DNA of 64,000 nt from NCBI RefSeq assembly GCF_021134715.1, contig NC_060022.1, positions 4,407,001-4,471,000 on the forward strand, in the 5' to 3' direction. The position numbers were made by a program, and so were the translations under genes. Positions 50,484 to 63,299 of this stretch are shown here, piece after piece (within the stretch, counting starts at the first letter, position 1; every line of letters starts with the position of its first letter). Under the pieces are notes generated by a model, which worked only from the letters and a program-made list of their open reading frames with translations, searched no databases and was not told where the DNA came from. This stretch comes from Daphnia pulex (taxonomy: Eukaryota; Arthropoda; Branchiopoda; Diplostraca; Daphniidae).

Positions 50484-53400
50484 ATGCGACTCTTCGCCCT
50501 TTTCGTTGGTATTACACAATCTCATTCTTTTCAATTGTATTGTTCTTCAGTAAATTTGGATTTTTAATGTTGCAGTGGTTGCTGTCAGCTGTTGCGCTGG
50601 CATGTCAGTCGAAGGACCTCGCCGAGCCGTTGTCACCATTTCAAACGGAGAAATCAATGGCAAGATCGTCTTTGAGCAAGCTTCACTCAAAAGCCCGGTC
50701 AAGATCCGCGGCACCATCTACGGCCTAGAGGCTGGTCTGCACGGAATGCACGTGCACGAAGGCCAGCAGCTGGGAGCCGATTGTCATCAGGTCGGACCTC
50801 ACTTTAACCCGACCGGTAAACAACACGGAGGCCCTCGTGATGCTAACCGTCACGTTGGTGATCTTGGTAACATCAAGGTAACTATGCGCTCTTAATAAAT
50901 ATAGTCTTCGTATTGAGTTAAATGTTAGCAAGTATGTGTGGTTTAATATTGTCAATGAATGATGATTACACAGGCAATTCCATCAACCCCCGTTTCCCGT
51001 TCCGAAATCAGCATCCTATCCCAGGTGATGTCACTGTACGAGGACCAGCCTAACAGCGTTCTCAATCGTGCTTTGGTCATTCACGCTAATGTTGATGATT
51101 TGGGTCGCGGTAATGGCCCCGAGAGTCTCAAGAGCGGCAATTCAGGCGCTCACATCGCTTGCGGTCTTATTTCCAACGTCAATCTTGAAGAAGAGAAAAT
51201 CGAAGTTGACGAACAACTGGCCGGTTGCCACCATCATCATGGACACAATTGCCACCAAACCATTAATCACAGTCAAAACGTCCATCAACGCTCTGTTGAG
51301 ATGAAGCCATTGAAAGGATTGGAGGATTGGGCTTCTTTCGCTGAAACCGTCAAACCCGCCAAGCCCCATGACGGTTTTGAATTGAAATCGAGCGTTCCCA
51401 CCCGCAATGGTATGTAGAACTCCACTTGTGACGCTGACTGAACATTTTCTAAATATTTTTCTTCATCAATTACAGTTTGGAAAGTTGGTCGCGTCTACGA
51501 ATACGACTACTCCGGCTTCATTTCTACCGGTATGATGGGCATCAGCCCCATGATCTCTGGTGGATCCATCTCTGGCCGCTTGGTCGTTGAGCCCGTAGAT
51601 CACAACGTCATCAACGTTGCTGTAAGTCACAATTACAAATAGATGATGATAACAACAGTAATCTCCATGATTAAAATTGTGTTGAACAGCTGAGCGGCTT
51701 GACTGGCAAAATGTTCAATGAAGCTGTTTTGGAAGAGTTCGTTAAGGCTAACCCCGGAAGCGATGTACCCTTGATGGATAAGCAGCACCTTGAGAAGCCC
51801 ATCCAAATGAAGATTGTCAACGGCAAGGTAGGAGATTGAAACAAATTTTTCATGTGACGAATTTTATATATTTTGTTTACCTTTTTCAGATCGAAAGTGT
51901 TGCTATCAGCAAGACCGAGCCTCTTTGGACCGTCAACTTCAAGCGCGCCTTGGCCGCTCAACTGCAAATGCAGCTTGATGGAGCTTCCGGTGTCTTCCAC
52001 AAAGAAGAACTCAACTCTTACTACGCCGAAAATACCGTCTACTACACCATGGAGGTAAAATTTACAGTTATAGTAATGTTTTACTGTCAAGTGGAACTAA
52101 TTAATTTCGTTTAACAGGGTTGCACCAGTGGCGAATGCCAAACTTGGTACCATATCAGCCGTATCCCCAAGCAGCAGTTGGTTTCTAACCCCAACTTGTT
52201 GGCTGTCCCTGAGCTGTGCGAGGGTTTCCCCGTCTACGAAATCGTTAAGAACCGCGACTTTGACAAATGCCAAAATCTGCCAATCTTCAACTACATCAGC
52301 ACCCCTGGCATGCAATGCGATCTTGTTAGCGGCGCTGGTTGCCAGAACGAGTGGGCGGTAAATCTTCAATCTACATTTGTTTGGAGAATTAATTTTTAAA
52401 AACATGTCTTGTTCACAATTATTTCAGCACGTCGATATTGTCAGAATCCTCGGTTGCAAAGTGAACGAGGATACTTTCCTCGTCCAGCGCATCAAAACCA
52501 TGGACCGTTTGGTTGCCAAGCCTTTGGCTTATGAGACTGAGGCTCTTGAAGGTTTGACCATCCAGCACTTCCAGCTGGTTGACATCAAGAACCAAAACAG
52601 CGAATACGCCATGATTAAGGTGCCCGCTGACGTTAAGCACTACACTTCCTTGACTTACGCTTACGACGAGGAGCACGCCACTCAGAGCTCTCGTATGACC
52701 CAACCTGGTTTGCGCGATGACAACTCGCCGTTGGTCATGGAGGTTACCGACGAAAAGGCTGTCCAAGAGGCTGATCGTCTATTGATGGAGATTGTTCGTG
52801 AAATCGAAGGCACTGAATACTACAGTGATCCCAGTGGCAAGTTTGTCGCTGATAAGATCGAAATGTTGCGTAAAGCCATTTCCAACTTGGAGTTCTCCGA
52901 GCTGTCCGCCTTCGTCGCCAAACACTTGAGCCAGGAAACCGAAGAATGGAGCCCCGTCGGGTAAGGATTTTACTTGAAATTTTATTTCTGTTCATAAAGT
53001 TTAATTCATTTTTTTTTTGCAGCCAGGTGATCTTGGATGCCTTGATGCTTTCCGGCACCAACCCCTCATTGATGATCGTCCGCGACTGGATCCTTAAGGG
53101 TCGTCTCCAAGGTGAACAGGCCGTCCAGGCTATCGCTATGCTGCCCGCCACCGTCAAGACCCCCACCAAGCAGCTTCTGATCAACTTGATCGTAACTGAC
53201 ATTTCCAATTATTTTGATTGAACATCATTTTAAGATCTGTTGGGATTTTTAATAGGAATTGATGAAATCCGAAGTGGTTGCAAGCCACAGAGACTTGAAG
53301 TTCGCCACTGCCTTGTCCGTCTCTCGTCTCGTCTACCAGGCCTGCATCAACAGCACCATGAGCGCTAACTTGTTCCCCAAATTGGTGATGGGCGAGTTCT

Positions 53401-56400
53401 GCTCTGTCCGCGATCCTTTGGTTACCCGTCAATTGGTTCCTTGGCTCACCGAACAACTGAAGAAGGCCACCGACGATGTCGAGCGTATCGCCATGATGGC
53501 TGCTTTGGGCAACATCGGTCACGAGGTGATCATTCCTTCCATCCTGCCACACATCAGCAGCTGCGAACCCAGCAGCCACTATGAAGCTCAGTGGTACGAG
53601 CGCCACCGCCGCGCCATGCGCGACGACGAAGAGCCAATGCTCAAGAAAGAATGGAGAAAGAAGTGGTTGGCCTTCAAGAAAAAGAACTCGAAGAAAGACG
53701 CATCCGTCGAGGAATTGCTGGACCGCTTCGAGGAGGAACTCCGCAAGGAAATGGAAGAAGAGCAAAAGGTGGGAAAGAGCCATCGCCAACATGATAAGAA
53801 GAGCAAGACCGAACAGAAAAAGGAGAACAAGAAGGACAGCAAGAACAAGGCTAAGTTGAGCAAGAAGGATGAAAAGAAGGAGCGCAAGTCATCAAAGAAG
53901 GAAGAGAAAGAAGAGAAGGAAGAAGCTCAGGTAGAAGCCGTTTTGTTGGAAGAAAGAGAAGAAGCTATTAAGATGGCTGAAAAAGAAGAAAAGGAAGAAA
54001 TGAAATCTATCAAGAAGGAAGAAAAGGACGCCAAGAAAGATGACAAAAAGGACCGCAAATCGATGATGAAGGAGGAAAAACAGAAAATCAAGGATGAAAT
54101 GAAGGCCGAAGAATCTGAATTGGTTAACGAGAACTTTGAATCCACTGATGAGGATGAGGTTGTCATTGCCGATCTCGAAGAAGAGTTGGAAGAAGAAGAC
54201 GACTCGCTGTCGATGGAAGACGTCGAAGATATGGCTGCTTGCAACATTCTCCGCACCAAAGCCATCTACGCTCTCTCCACCATGGCCGTCAACAAGAACG
54301 AAATCGTCGCCAAGATCTTGATGCCCGTCTACTTCAACAAAGCCGAGGAAACCGAGATCCGTTTGGCCGCTCTGTCTCTGCTCTTCATCAGCAACCCACC
54401 TGTGGCTTTCTGGGAACGCGTCGCTTTGAGCACCTGGGTCGAAACCAACGATCAAGTTTCTCATTACATCTACACCACCATCGCCAGTTTGGTGAGCAAC
54501 AAAGATCCCAAACGCCGCGACATCACCCAACGCGCTGAATCTGTTTTGCCCATGATGAAACCCATGCGCTGGACTTCTTTCGTTTCGTCCAACTACCTGA
54601 AGGCCGGCTATGACGAGAAGACCCGTCTCGGTTACTTGACCAAGACTGTCAACTTCCCCGGCTACGAATCCTTCATCCCGTCCAACCACTACAACAGCTT
54701 GTACCTTAACTTCGGACCCTGGTTCGTCCGTCTCTTTGACATTTCCATCAACAGCAAGCAACCCGAAAAGTTCCTCGATAAATTGCTGGGCAAACCTTTC
54801 CTTCGCGGAAAGTCCAACAAGGATGAATCTGCACACAGTCACCCCGACTTGGAAAAGATCCACAAGGAGCTCAAAATTGAAGCTCGTGCCACTGGCCAGC
54901 CCGAAATCTTCGTCTACGTTAACTTCATGGACAACTACCAACGATTCTTGGCCATCACCCCACTGAGCATTGAGAAAATGGTCGAGAAACTGATCCGCAA
55001 CAGTGTCGAGCGTGGCATCAAGAGCGAGTCATCCACCAGCTTCCACAAAGTAATGCCCATGATCGACGCTTTCGTCCGCGTTCCATCTGCTATGGGTCTC
55101 GCTTACTCAGCTATTGCTCAAGTTCGTCTCTTCGCCTCAGTCAAGACTGAATCGAAAACCAGCCTGGAATTCCAATCGATGAAGTCGATCAAGGCTCAAG
55201 TCGAAGGCAAATTGATGCCCGTCTTGAACTTGGATATCAGCAGCAAAATGACCGTTGAAGTTCCCTTCACCCGCTCTTACCCGACTGCCGGAGTTCACGT
55301 TGAAATGTTCCTGGCTTTGCCTGGTCGCTTCTCCGTCACTGGCGATATGGACAAGGCCAACATTGAGACCACCTGGGAATTCTTGGGTGACAAACTGCGT
55401 CTGGCTCGTCACGCTGTCATCCCTTACACCACCATCCGCAAGCTGGGTGATTACACTCCTTCCTTGCTCCTGGCCGAGACCAAACCCATCATGCTCCTCA
55501 GCAAACCTCTGCAGGTATTATGCCCCGTTTCTACTGTGTTTTGAATGAATTCGTCGTCATAGAAAAGGTTTATTTCTAGTCTGAAACTACTTATGGCGAG
55601 AAATCTCTGGGTATGAGCCTGGTGGTGACCGAGCGTGGAGATGTCCAGGCTATGAAGAGCCCCAAAGCTTACAACCAGGACTGGTTCGGTTACTTGCTCT
55701 TCAGTGCTTTGCCATCCACTCTTCGCTATCACGAGACCAATCTCTTCTTGGACCAGACTAAATCTGAGACTAAGACCATCAAGACCACCTTCTCACTTGG
55801 TAAATTCAGTATTTAATTTCATCCTTGTATATTTTTCTTTTTAAATAATTCATTCGTTCCTTTATATAGCTACCAAAGAAACTGATGAGATCAACTCTGA
55901 ATTGTTGAACGAAGAAGAATTCGAAAGCAAGAGCATGCTGAAGAGAAAGAACGAAAAAAGTGTTGTCGAAGAAGCCGAGAGAAGAGAACGTAAATTCCAA
56001 CGTCTTTTCAAGTCGATGGTCAATCCCGTCGGTTACTCTTTGGACATTGCCATGGAGTTGGAAGGTAGCGCTAAATCCCGTCTGTACGGTACCTCCCTAT
56101 CCTACGGAATTGGTGATTACGGCCGTTCGCATCGCGGTAGCCTCAAGATGGAGAAACGTCTCGAGTCCGAGGCTGAAGAAAACTTTGTTTTGTGTGTCGA
56201 TGTTGACGCCAAATTGCCCAGACCTTCCGTCGTCCGTCGTGAAGAGTTCTTGCGTGACGATATCTCTCGTACCTCCTCCATCAAGATTGGTTTCGGCAAA
56301 TCTTGCACTGACGACCGAAAGATCACCATCAACGTAACTTTTAAAAAAAAACTAATAATTTCCAAAAATCATTTAATAAATCGTTTCGTTTTTCAGACTC

Positions 56401-58050
56401 AAATGGCTCGTAGCGAAGACGAGATGTTTTCAACTGTTCAATCTCAGATGCAAGAGCGCCAGTGTGCTAAACAGGAATTGTTCGGTCGTGGAGTCAGTGA
56501 AGAGTGCTTGTCCACTCGCCGCTTGGCTGCCATCCTCAACAAGGGAATTGTGACCATCGACTACAACGAGGTCTATTATAATACAATCAATTTTATCCGA
56601 AACTTTGCTCAAAATAATGAAAACACAGATGCCCGGCTTCGTGCGCAACATGACCAGTAAAGTAAGCAACCTCTTCCGTCGTTGGATGGGCGAACACATG
56701 TCCGACAACCAAGTGGATGTTGAGAACACTGCTAACCAAATCCGCATTGAAACCGTCTACTACCCCATCATTGGATCGATGGATTTGCGCGTCTACAAAC
56801 CCGAATCCAACACTTTCTACCACGGCATCAATATCCACCCATTGGCTGAAGCCGTACTTCCTTTTAATCCTCGTCTGACCGCCTTCCGCGCCATTTACGG
56901 TGGTCCCGGTCTCTGCATGGTTGATCGCGATTCCGTAACTACCTACGACGGACTCACGTACAACACTTCCATCGAAGGATGCGATCAGCTCATCACCAAG
57001 GACTGTTCCGGTCGCTACAAGATGGCCGTTTTGGCTCGCAAAGAAAACAACGCCAAGGTAGGCTACTTAAAGAGTGTTTTCTTTGAATTTAAACAAGGGA
57101 ATCTTAATTTGTTTAAACATTTGTTATTTAGGTTGTGACTGTTTACCTCAACCGCGAAAAGATTGAAATGAACCCCGCTCAAATGAAGGTCAAGATCAAT
57201 GAGATGGAGCACGTCTTCAGCGAGGCTGCCGGTGTTTACCAAATCAGAGACGCCGAACAGCAAATCATGGCTCTTCTCCGCATGACCAGCGATGGATTCA
57301 TCGAATTGGATTCGCCTAGCCACTTGATCCGCGTAACTGTCAGCAAGGAAGAGGTCATCCTGATGAACTCCCCCATTCACCGTGGCCGCTTGTGCGGTCT
57401 TTGCGGTTCTCAGACTGGTGACAAGATCACTGATTTGGCCGGACCCAAAAAGTGCCCCCTCCCTGAAACTTTGATGAACGTCGCTTACGAGCTTAGGTAC
57501 CCCGCTGGATGCAAGAGCTCCCATACCCCTGCCGACCAAGAAGTTTTGCGCCGAGTTCAAGAAAAATGCATCAAAGAAGAATCGCACGCTGTTTTTGGAC
57601 TCACCGATAGACGCCCAATGGCTCCCATGTTCCAGCAGCGCGTCTTGTCAGTGGGCATCCGCAGCGTCGATACCGACTGCGATCTCTCCCGCAACCGTAT
57701 GATCCATCGCGGACGTAAGCGCTGCTTCTCCGTCGATCCGGCTCTCAAGTGCTCAGCCGGATGCCAACCCGCTGAATTCGAATCTGTCAAGGTATATTTT
57801 CGATCGAGTTGCTGAAGTTATATATCGAGGTTAATAATAATTTGTATTCAAAAAGATGGGTTTCCACTGTTTGGTGAATGGCCCGCTTTCCGATGAGTTG
57901 AGGGATGCCTTGCCCATTCGTCCGTTGGACGAGTTGGCTGGAATGGAAGTCACCAATATGGCCGTGATGCGCGTGCCCACTTCCTGCACTCCTGTTACTC
58001 CTACTCCAACCAAGGATGAAAAGTCGCCTAAGTCGCACCGTCATCATTAA
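50484..58050 (+). CDS. Vitellogenin with an apparently complete SOD metal site (VTG-C)
   Basis: Sixteen exons: 50484-50508, 50576-50877, 50974-51409, 51476-51621, 51690-51827, 51890-52054, 52118-52357, 52428-52960, 53023-53191, 53256-55514, 55580-55799, 55870-56333, 56397-56570, 56629-57057, 57132-57791, 57856-58050. They sum to 6555 nt, 2184 residues. Signal peptide at 1-17. The SOD domain keeps His67, His69, His84, His92, His101, Asp104 and His146 and the Cys78/Cys172 pair, all aligned with Cu/Zn SOD ligands; the active-site Arg is His169. A His-rich loop (HHHHGHNCHQ) follows. Then come the lipoprotein N-terminal, middle and von Willebrand D (CGLCG) regions. Exon 10 holds a Lys/Glu-rich insertion (about residues 860-1044). 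The intron between exons 14 and 15 of VTG-A/B is absent. The tail ends KSHRHH. Confidence 0.95.
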
Positions 58051-58177
58051 ATTCTATACAGAAATATTCGAAATAACTTGGACTAGGGAATAATGACTGG
58101 TTCATTAATTAATTAATTGATTATGAAAAATAGTAATTAATATAATGTGTATTTTAATTGGGGAAAAAATCTGTGGA

Positions 58178-58183
58178 AATAAA
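58178..58183 (+). terminator. Polyadenylation signal of VTG-C
   Basis: AATAAA about 130 bases past the stop codon. Confidence 0.6.
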
Positions 58184-58470
58184 AAAAGATATACAATGAA
58201 TCTCTTCTAAAAGTACGTTGGCTGGTTGGGCATCTATTCAATTCATATACCAAGGATATGTTTATGAAGCTCAGTTTAATAACGTTTACTTTGCACATCT
58301 CTGGAGAAATTTCTCGCTGTTACTACAAAGAAATTTTTTGTGATAGCTGTCAGTTTCTGTTTCAGCAACAAAGCTCATTTGTTAGATTTTTAATAATGAG
58401 TTTTTTTTTCTACTTCCGGTTTTCTCTTTTCAGTCAGTAGTTCAGTAAATATTCATTCGACGCACAAAAG

Positions 58471-58663
58471 AACCAAATATTCGTGATCCTCGCCAAATTT
58501 GTGGTAAAGTTCATGTTGTTAATTTTACGTACGCGTACTTCCGGTTTCAAGAATTTTCCTGAACTATAGTTCAGGAAAATTCTCGATTTTGACCAAATTC
58601 TGGATTTCGTTTAAATTATACCAAATCGACCCCAAATTTCACGGAGATCACGAATATTTGGTT
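58471..58663. repeat. Fold-back element with a 34-bp perfect palindrome
   Basis: The arms AACCAAATATTCGTGATC (58471-58488) and its exact reverse complement (58646-58663) flank imperfectly paired sequence. At the centre, 58550-58583 is a perfect palindrome (GAATTTTCCTGAACTA and its complement). Both pairs share nearly the same centre (58566-58567), so the whole 193 bases can fold on itself. It could be a small non-autonomous inverted-repeat transposon; no target duplication was identified. Confidence 0.75.
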
Positions 58664-58670
58664 TATTTGG

Positions 58671-58695
58671 TCTGCAGCTCAGTGGTTAAGGCGCT
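58671..58695 (+). other. tRNA-like A-box stretch
   Basis: TCTGCAGCTCAGTGGTTAAGG resembles the D-arm/A-box of a tRNA. No matching B-box (GGTTCRANTCC) or acceptor stem was found, so it is at most a tRNA-derived repeat fragment. Confidence 0.2.
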
Positions 58696-58721
58696 ATTGC
58701 TTACTTCCGGTATACTTCCGG

Positions 58722-60300
58722 AAAATTTGCATTAAACTAGCAAGTGAGCTTTAATCTCTGTACAGTTCTAAGGATTGAATGCTAGGTTTTAGCAAACAAA
58801 TATGGATTTTTCAAGTTTTGTGAGTAGCTTAAGACCACCTGCAAATACTGAGTTTTGACATGTGTCAAATAGATGGCGTGTTGATTCATGATTGTGTCAG
58901 TTATGGAAAGGCGGTTTGCTGTCAAAAGTTAAGCTATCCTTTCTTCGAAAATTACCAATGAATTGATAGGTAAATTCGAGTGATTTCGTCTCTAACTTGT
59001 CGGTGATGTGTTCTATTCCGTGTACTACTAAATGTTCCATCGAAATGATACAGGTAATAACCAACACTAGCTTTATCCATTCCTCCTTCATGCTGAAACA
59101 TATTCTCTTCTTGTCTTCTATTAGGAGTCATAATTGTATTGGACTTGCTAGATCACCAAGCCCAGCACAGAAAAATCTCTGATTTCATCTTCTCGAGAGA
59201 AGATTTTATAACTGATCGGTGGTTTCATTTGTAAGTTTACTTATCATGTCACTGAACTTTTTCCGTTGCAGTCTAAAGTTTGCAGTTTAAAGTATTGATC
59301 TCCACTCATGTCTATCTAATGTTTAAGAGACACTTTTGAGTGTATACTGATAATTGTTTATTCTTTTAGATCATAGACGTCAAGCACATTGATGACACAA
59401 ATTATAAACAAGCTGACTTATTTTTCTTTTATTATTTACAGGTTCTAAACTCCAGGTTTCTAAATTTGCATTGCAGACTTTATCAGAAGTCATGTTCTTT
59501 CAAGAAAGTCAACAAGGTCCCTTGTTTACTAACCTGGCTGCTATCCTTGAGTCTCCCTTTTTACTTTCTTAAGCTGGCCATCTTTATTTGAGGTATTGCT
59601 TATTCTGTCACTATAACCTTGTTTGAATATTATTGCCATTCAAATAAATGTTCATTCTGCTTACAGGTTTTCCTTCGCTACTTGTCATAGACTTCATCCA
59701 CTGGTGAAAACCGACGAGAGAATGCTGCAATTCAAGACTGATAAATTGTTTAATCGTTAGATTCAATTACAAGTGCATTTCTGGGCTCCCTTCTTTTCTG
59801 TGGCCCCGTTTCCCTAACTAACCACTAACCAACGCCCGCCGGTGGTCACTCACCCGCTGTGAAACCAGGAGGAGGGGAGGGCTCTGGTCGAACGGGGACT
59901 TGGAAGGCGCATGACCCGATGAAAACTTTTGGAGGGTCATGAGTCTAACCCGGAAGCCTAGTATGACTACATCTCCCCGGAAAAACTTGCCTCGTACTTC
60001 TCTCTTCTTCTCGGTCCAGATAAATATCTCTGGGGGCCGTAGACATATCCTATAACAGCATGTGCGAGTTAAAACAATGCATCCACTACCCAATGAAACA
60101 AAAGGCCATGGTTTATCATTTGCGAAAATCTCCGTCAGTCAAGTTACAAAGATTGACGCAGATTGCCGCAAAACTAAACATCGCTTTTTGTCTCATTGCC
60201 GCAGCGGTGGTGGCGGGTTGCGTTTAAACTCGTGCAGTAGTAAACCGTCTTGAACCGGACGCTCTGTTTATTGATTTTTTTTTTTTAACATTTTAATAAT
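58722..60300. other. Non-coding region with a GC-richer patch
   Basis: No gene supported. The patch at about 59800-60250 is richer in G and C than its surroundings and may be an old mobile-element fragment or a transcribed non-coding segment. Frames there are short and lack motifs. Confidence 0.35.
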
Positions 60301-60339
60301 AAAACAAAAATTAGTTCATATATTGTTTTATTTTATTTA

Positions 60340-60600
60340 TTACAGGTATTACATGGATAAGGTTTGGCATTGGTTTATAGGGTTAAGGGTATTGATTTGA
60401 GTGTTGGTAGGTGGATGTTTTCGAGGTTTGAAGGATTGGAAGGTATATGTTTATGGGGTTTGGAGATTAATTGGTAGGGATACGTTTGTAGGGTTATAGA
60501 TTAACTAAATTTTTATCCAAACTTGAAATATCCTCCCTCCTTCCCCCCTTCAACATCCACCACTTTCCTTTCCCAACCCCAAAAACATGTATATTATTAG
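60340..60600. other. Strand-asymmetric G/T-rich then C/T-rich segment
   Basis: Positions 60350-60510 are G/T-rich with almost no C, and 60525-60590 are C/T-rich with almost no G. No coding frame. Confidence 0.5.
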
Positions 60601-62062
60601 TTTGACATAAACATCCCGTATTTGTTTCTGTTGCTTCTTAACTTATAAACGGTAAACTGCAATAGTCACGATTACAATTTAACAAAATATGATGCAACTT
60701 CAGTAACACAATATCAGCACCAAGGAACGGCCAATTGAACTTGATGTAGAAAGATCTTTCACCAGCACAGGCTTCAACAACGTGCCACATCGGACTGCAA
60801 CTACGCGAACATAAAACCGCGATAAAACACTAAACCTATAAACAAAATGAAATGAATTAATCAAGATGAATAAATGTCACTTTATGTTATTTACAAGAGT
60901 TAAAGCCCTCAGCTGGCTGCATCAAATCCATGTGTACGTTGGGCGGCAACAAAGAAGCTCATACTTTTACCAAACTAGTAATCCAATTTATAAAAAAAAA
61001 ACTCAATTACTATCAACTATCAAGGAAACAATGTCTTAAATTACAAAAACAAAAAATACATAAGTTAAAGTAAACTATGCAAACACAATCCTTCAGAATA
61101 AAAGTTGCAAAAGAACCTACAGCTAGCAAGCATTTACAAGGTAGACAACTGAAAATTCTACAACAAATAAGTTAAGAGATAGTCACCGACTAACTAAGTC
61201 TGTAGTCTCACAGTTAGAAAGTTGAACATATTTACCTGAATAGTTCTGAAGGGTTTCTTACAAAACGTAAAGCTGGTACAAGAAAAAGAAGAATTTATCC
61301 TTGGCATGGCTGTCCAATTCAAAGAGCTCAATTTCACCTACATGAAGGAAGAAAAGAGTTACTTATAACAGGAAATCAAATGCGGTTTTTTTTCTTTTTT
61401 TCAGACCTGGAGTGTTACAATTCTGGCTCGGGCATCACTCAATGAGGGGAAAGAATTGAGGTAATCACTAGTTGTGATTGTGATGGGTAAATGATTTTCA
61501 ATCTTTTTATTGAGATCCAACTCTTACGGCACTCTGTGCAGAATTCTACAAACAAATAATGGTTAAATGTTTAATAAAATATCTATTACACTGCAGGGTT
61601 CTCACTTTTCAATGCTTGGCATTGTCTCTCAATAGTGAGTGGTGTCAAGTGAAGAAAGTTGGGGATCTTCATCAACTCTGCATTGGCAAACTTACCGGGT
61701 GGTGTTGCCCCCGGAACAACCCAGCCCTGATGCAAGGGCAGCAGGACACGAGCTGGATGGAAAGACCTGGCAATTGGCCTGACTGAGGGCCAGTCTTGAT
61801 CAAAAGCGCGTTATGTTGGAACGTGAACTGCTGCTCTCTTGTATACTTTACGTCCGTAAGATCTCATATTCAACGACTTGTTGGGACTTAGATCCCGAAC
61901 GGAATTCGTCATTTCCTAATAAATTTAAACAGAAAACAGGTTACAGCATATGCCATTCACGTGTAAATAATCTAATGATACTAAGCACCATTTTAAAAAG
62001 ATGAAAGTTACCATACACTTTTTTAATTTCTTCATTTTGTCAAATGATGTGGGATAATTAGA
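60601..62062. other. Non-coding region
   Basis: AT-rich, with a slightly GC-richer part at 61600-61800. Frames at 61559-61786 and 61813-62004 show no domain and no splice support. No gene is called. Confidence 0.35.
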
Positions 62063-62113
62063 AATGGGTAAAAGTCAACAATGGGTAAAAGTCAACAATG
62101 GATAAAAGTCAAC
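62063..62113 (+). repeat. 17-bp tandem repeat, three copies
   Basis: AATGGGTAAAAGTCAAC occurs at 62063, 62080 and, with one change (GGA for GGG), 62097. Confidence 0.9.
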
Positions 62114-62419
62114 AAGGGCATGCCATAATAATACCGTCTTGGAGCGCGTGGAAGTTCCGTTAGCTCCTGGCAAACCGGTATTAAATGGTTCTTCTGGCTC
62201 TAATTAGGGTTCAGATACTTCATCTTTCTCAACGTTGACGACCGTCCAAAATACATTTCTTGCAAAATTCCAGATGGGTTTTAAGGTTTCCTAAATGATA
62301 ATGAACAATCAGCGTCTTTTACGACAAAAACTACTTAGTTTAATTGTCTGCACTTCACGTTTTTTGTCAACTATATTGTTGGAGCTACTTGCCTCAATTT
62401 TTGGGGTCAGATTGTATTT

Positions 62420-62552
62420 TGTTCTTGACAAAGGACATTTTCAAATTCCGTAGTGGCCAAATCTGCAATCAATTGTTGGAAATGATGGGGCTGCTCGAGT
62501 AGTCACGCCAGCTCTGGGTCATGTTTTACGGTACTTTACGGCAATAGTTTTT
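62420..62552 (+). repeat. Duplicated non-coding block X, copy 1
   Basis: Similar to 63474-63598: shared stretches include TTCTTGAC-AAGG, AAATTCCGT-G-GGCCAA, and ATGGGGCT-CTCGAGTA, then GGCA-TAGTTTTT. Confidence 0.6.
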
Positions 62553-62757
62553 ATTTATTTATCACAGCCGTCAATTTCTTCCAGGCTGCCAGTTTCTTCG
62601 ACATAGATGCATCTTACAATGAATCAGTATTTGCGCCCATGTCGGTCGTAACCCAAATATTCTAGTTTGAGAAAAAAGATTGGAATAGCGAAAAATATAC
62701 AGAAGATATTTTTAAAAATAGTTAAAAAAACTCAACACAAATAACGAGATCTCATGA

Positions 62758-62885
62758 ATTTCAACACAAAAACCTACTTCATTCTCATTTCTAAATGTCT
62801 TGTTGTGTAGAACTTGTCTTCTCTACCTCACACAACACAGTTAACTAAACAAAGATTCAAGAAATTTTGTGTGTTAAAGCAATAC
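62758..62885 (+). repeat. Duplicated non-coding block Y, copy 1
   Basis: Similar to 63300-63446; both contain TGTCTTGTTGTGTAGAACTT followed by GTCTTC and, later, AGTTAACTAA. Confidence 0.7.
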
Positions 62886-63299
62886 CATTTCCCATCTATG
62901 GCTTCACTACTTGTAGGTTGTAATCCACACCATTCAACAGTTCCACCTAAAACAAAATGTTGTAGGCTGGGAATCTAAACACAATAAAAGAAGCAATTAT
63001 TTTAGCAGCTTAATAATTAACATTAATTAAGGACATGATAAACACTTGAATTTGTTGAACAAAAATAATTTATGAACACAGCATTTGCAACTACTTTCTT
63101 TGTGTTCTTACCCTACATCTTTCAGAGAAATGACTTTGTATGTAAGAAAGGCCTTACACACCATATGTTACACATAGGACATAGATGCTAATGCCACCAT
63201 GCTAATGTTATAAGAGTCCAATATAAGATGACAAGATAAATTGGAGCACGTTGGAGTTTGGCAGCCTATGACCTGCACACATTCCGTAGATCCCCTTAG

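Noticed and set aside
58671-58760. tRNA gene
   Set aside because: Only an A-box-like stretch; no B-box, anticodon arm or acceptor pairing found.
59818-60093. 91-residue minus frame in the GC-richer patch
   Set aside because: No domain, no splice support, biased composition; could equally be a repeat fragment.
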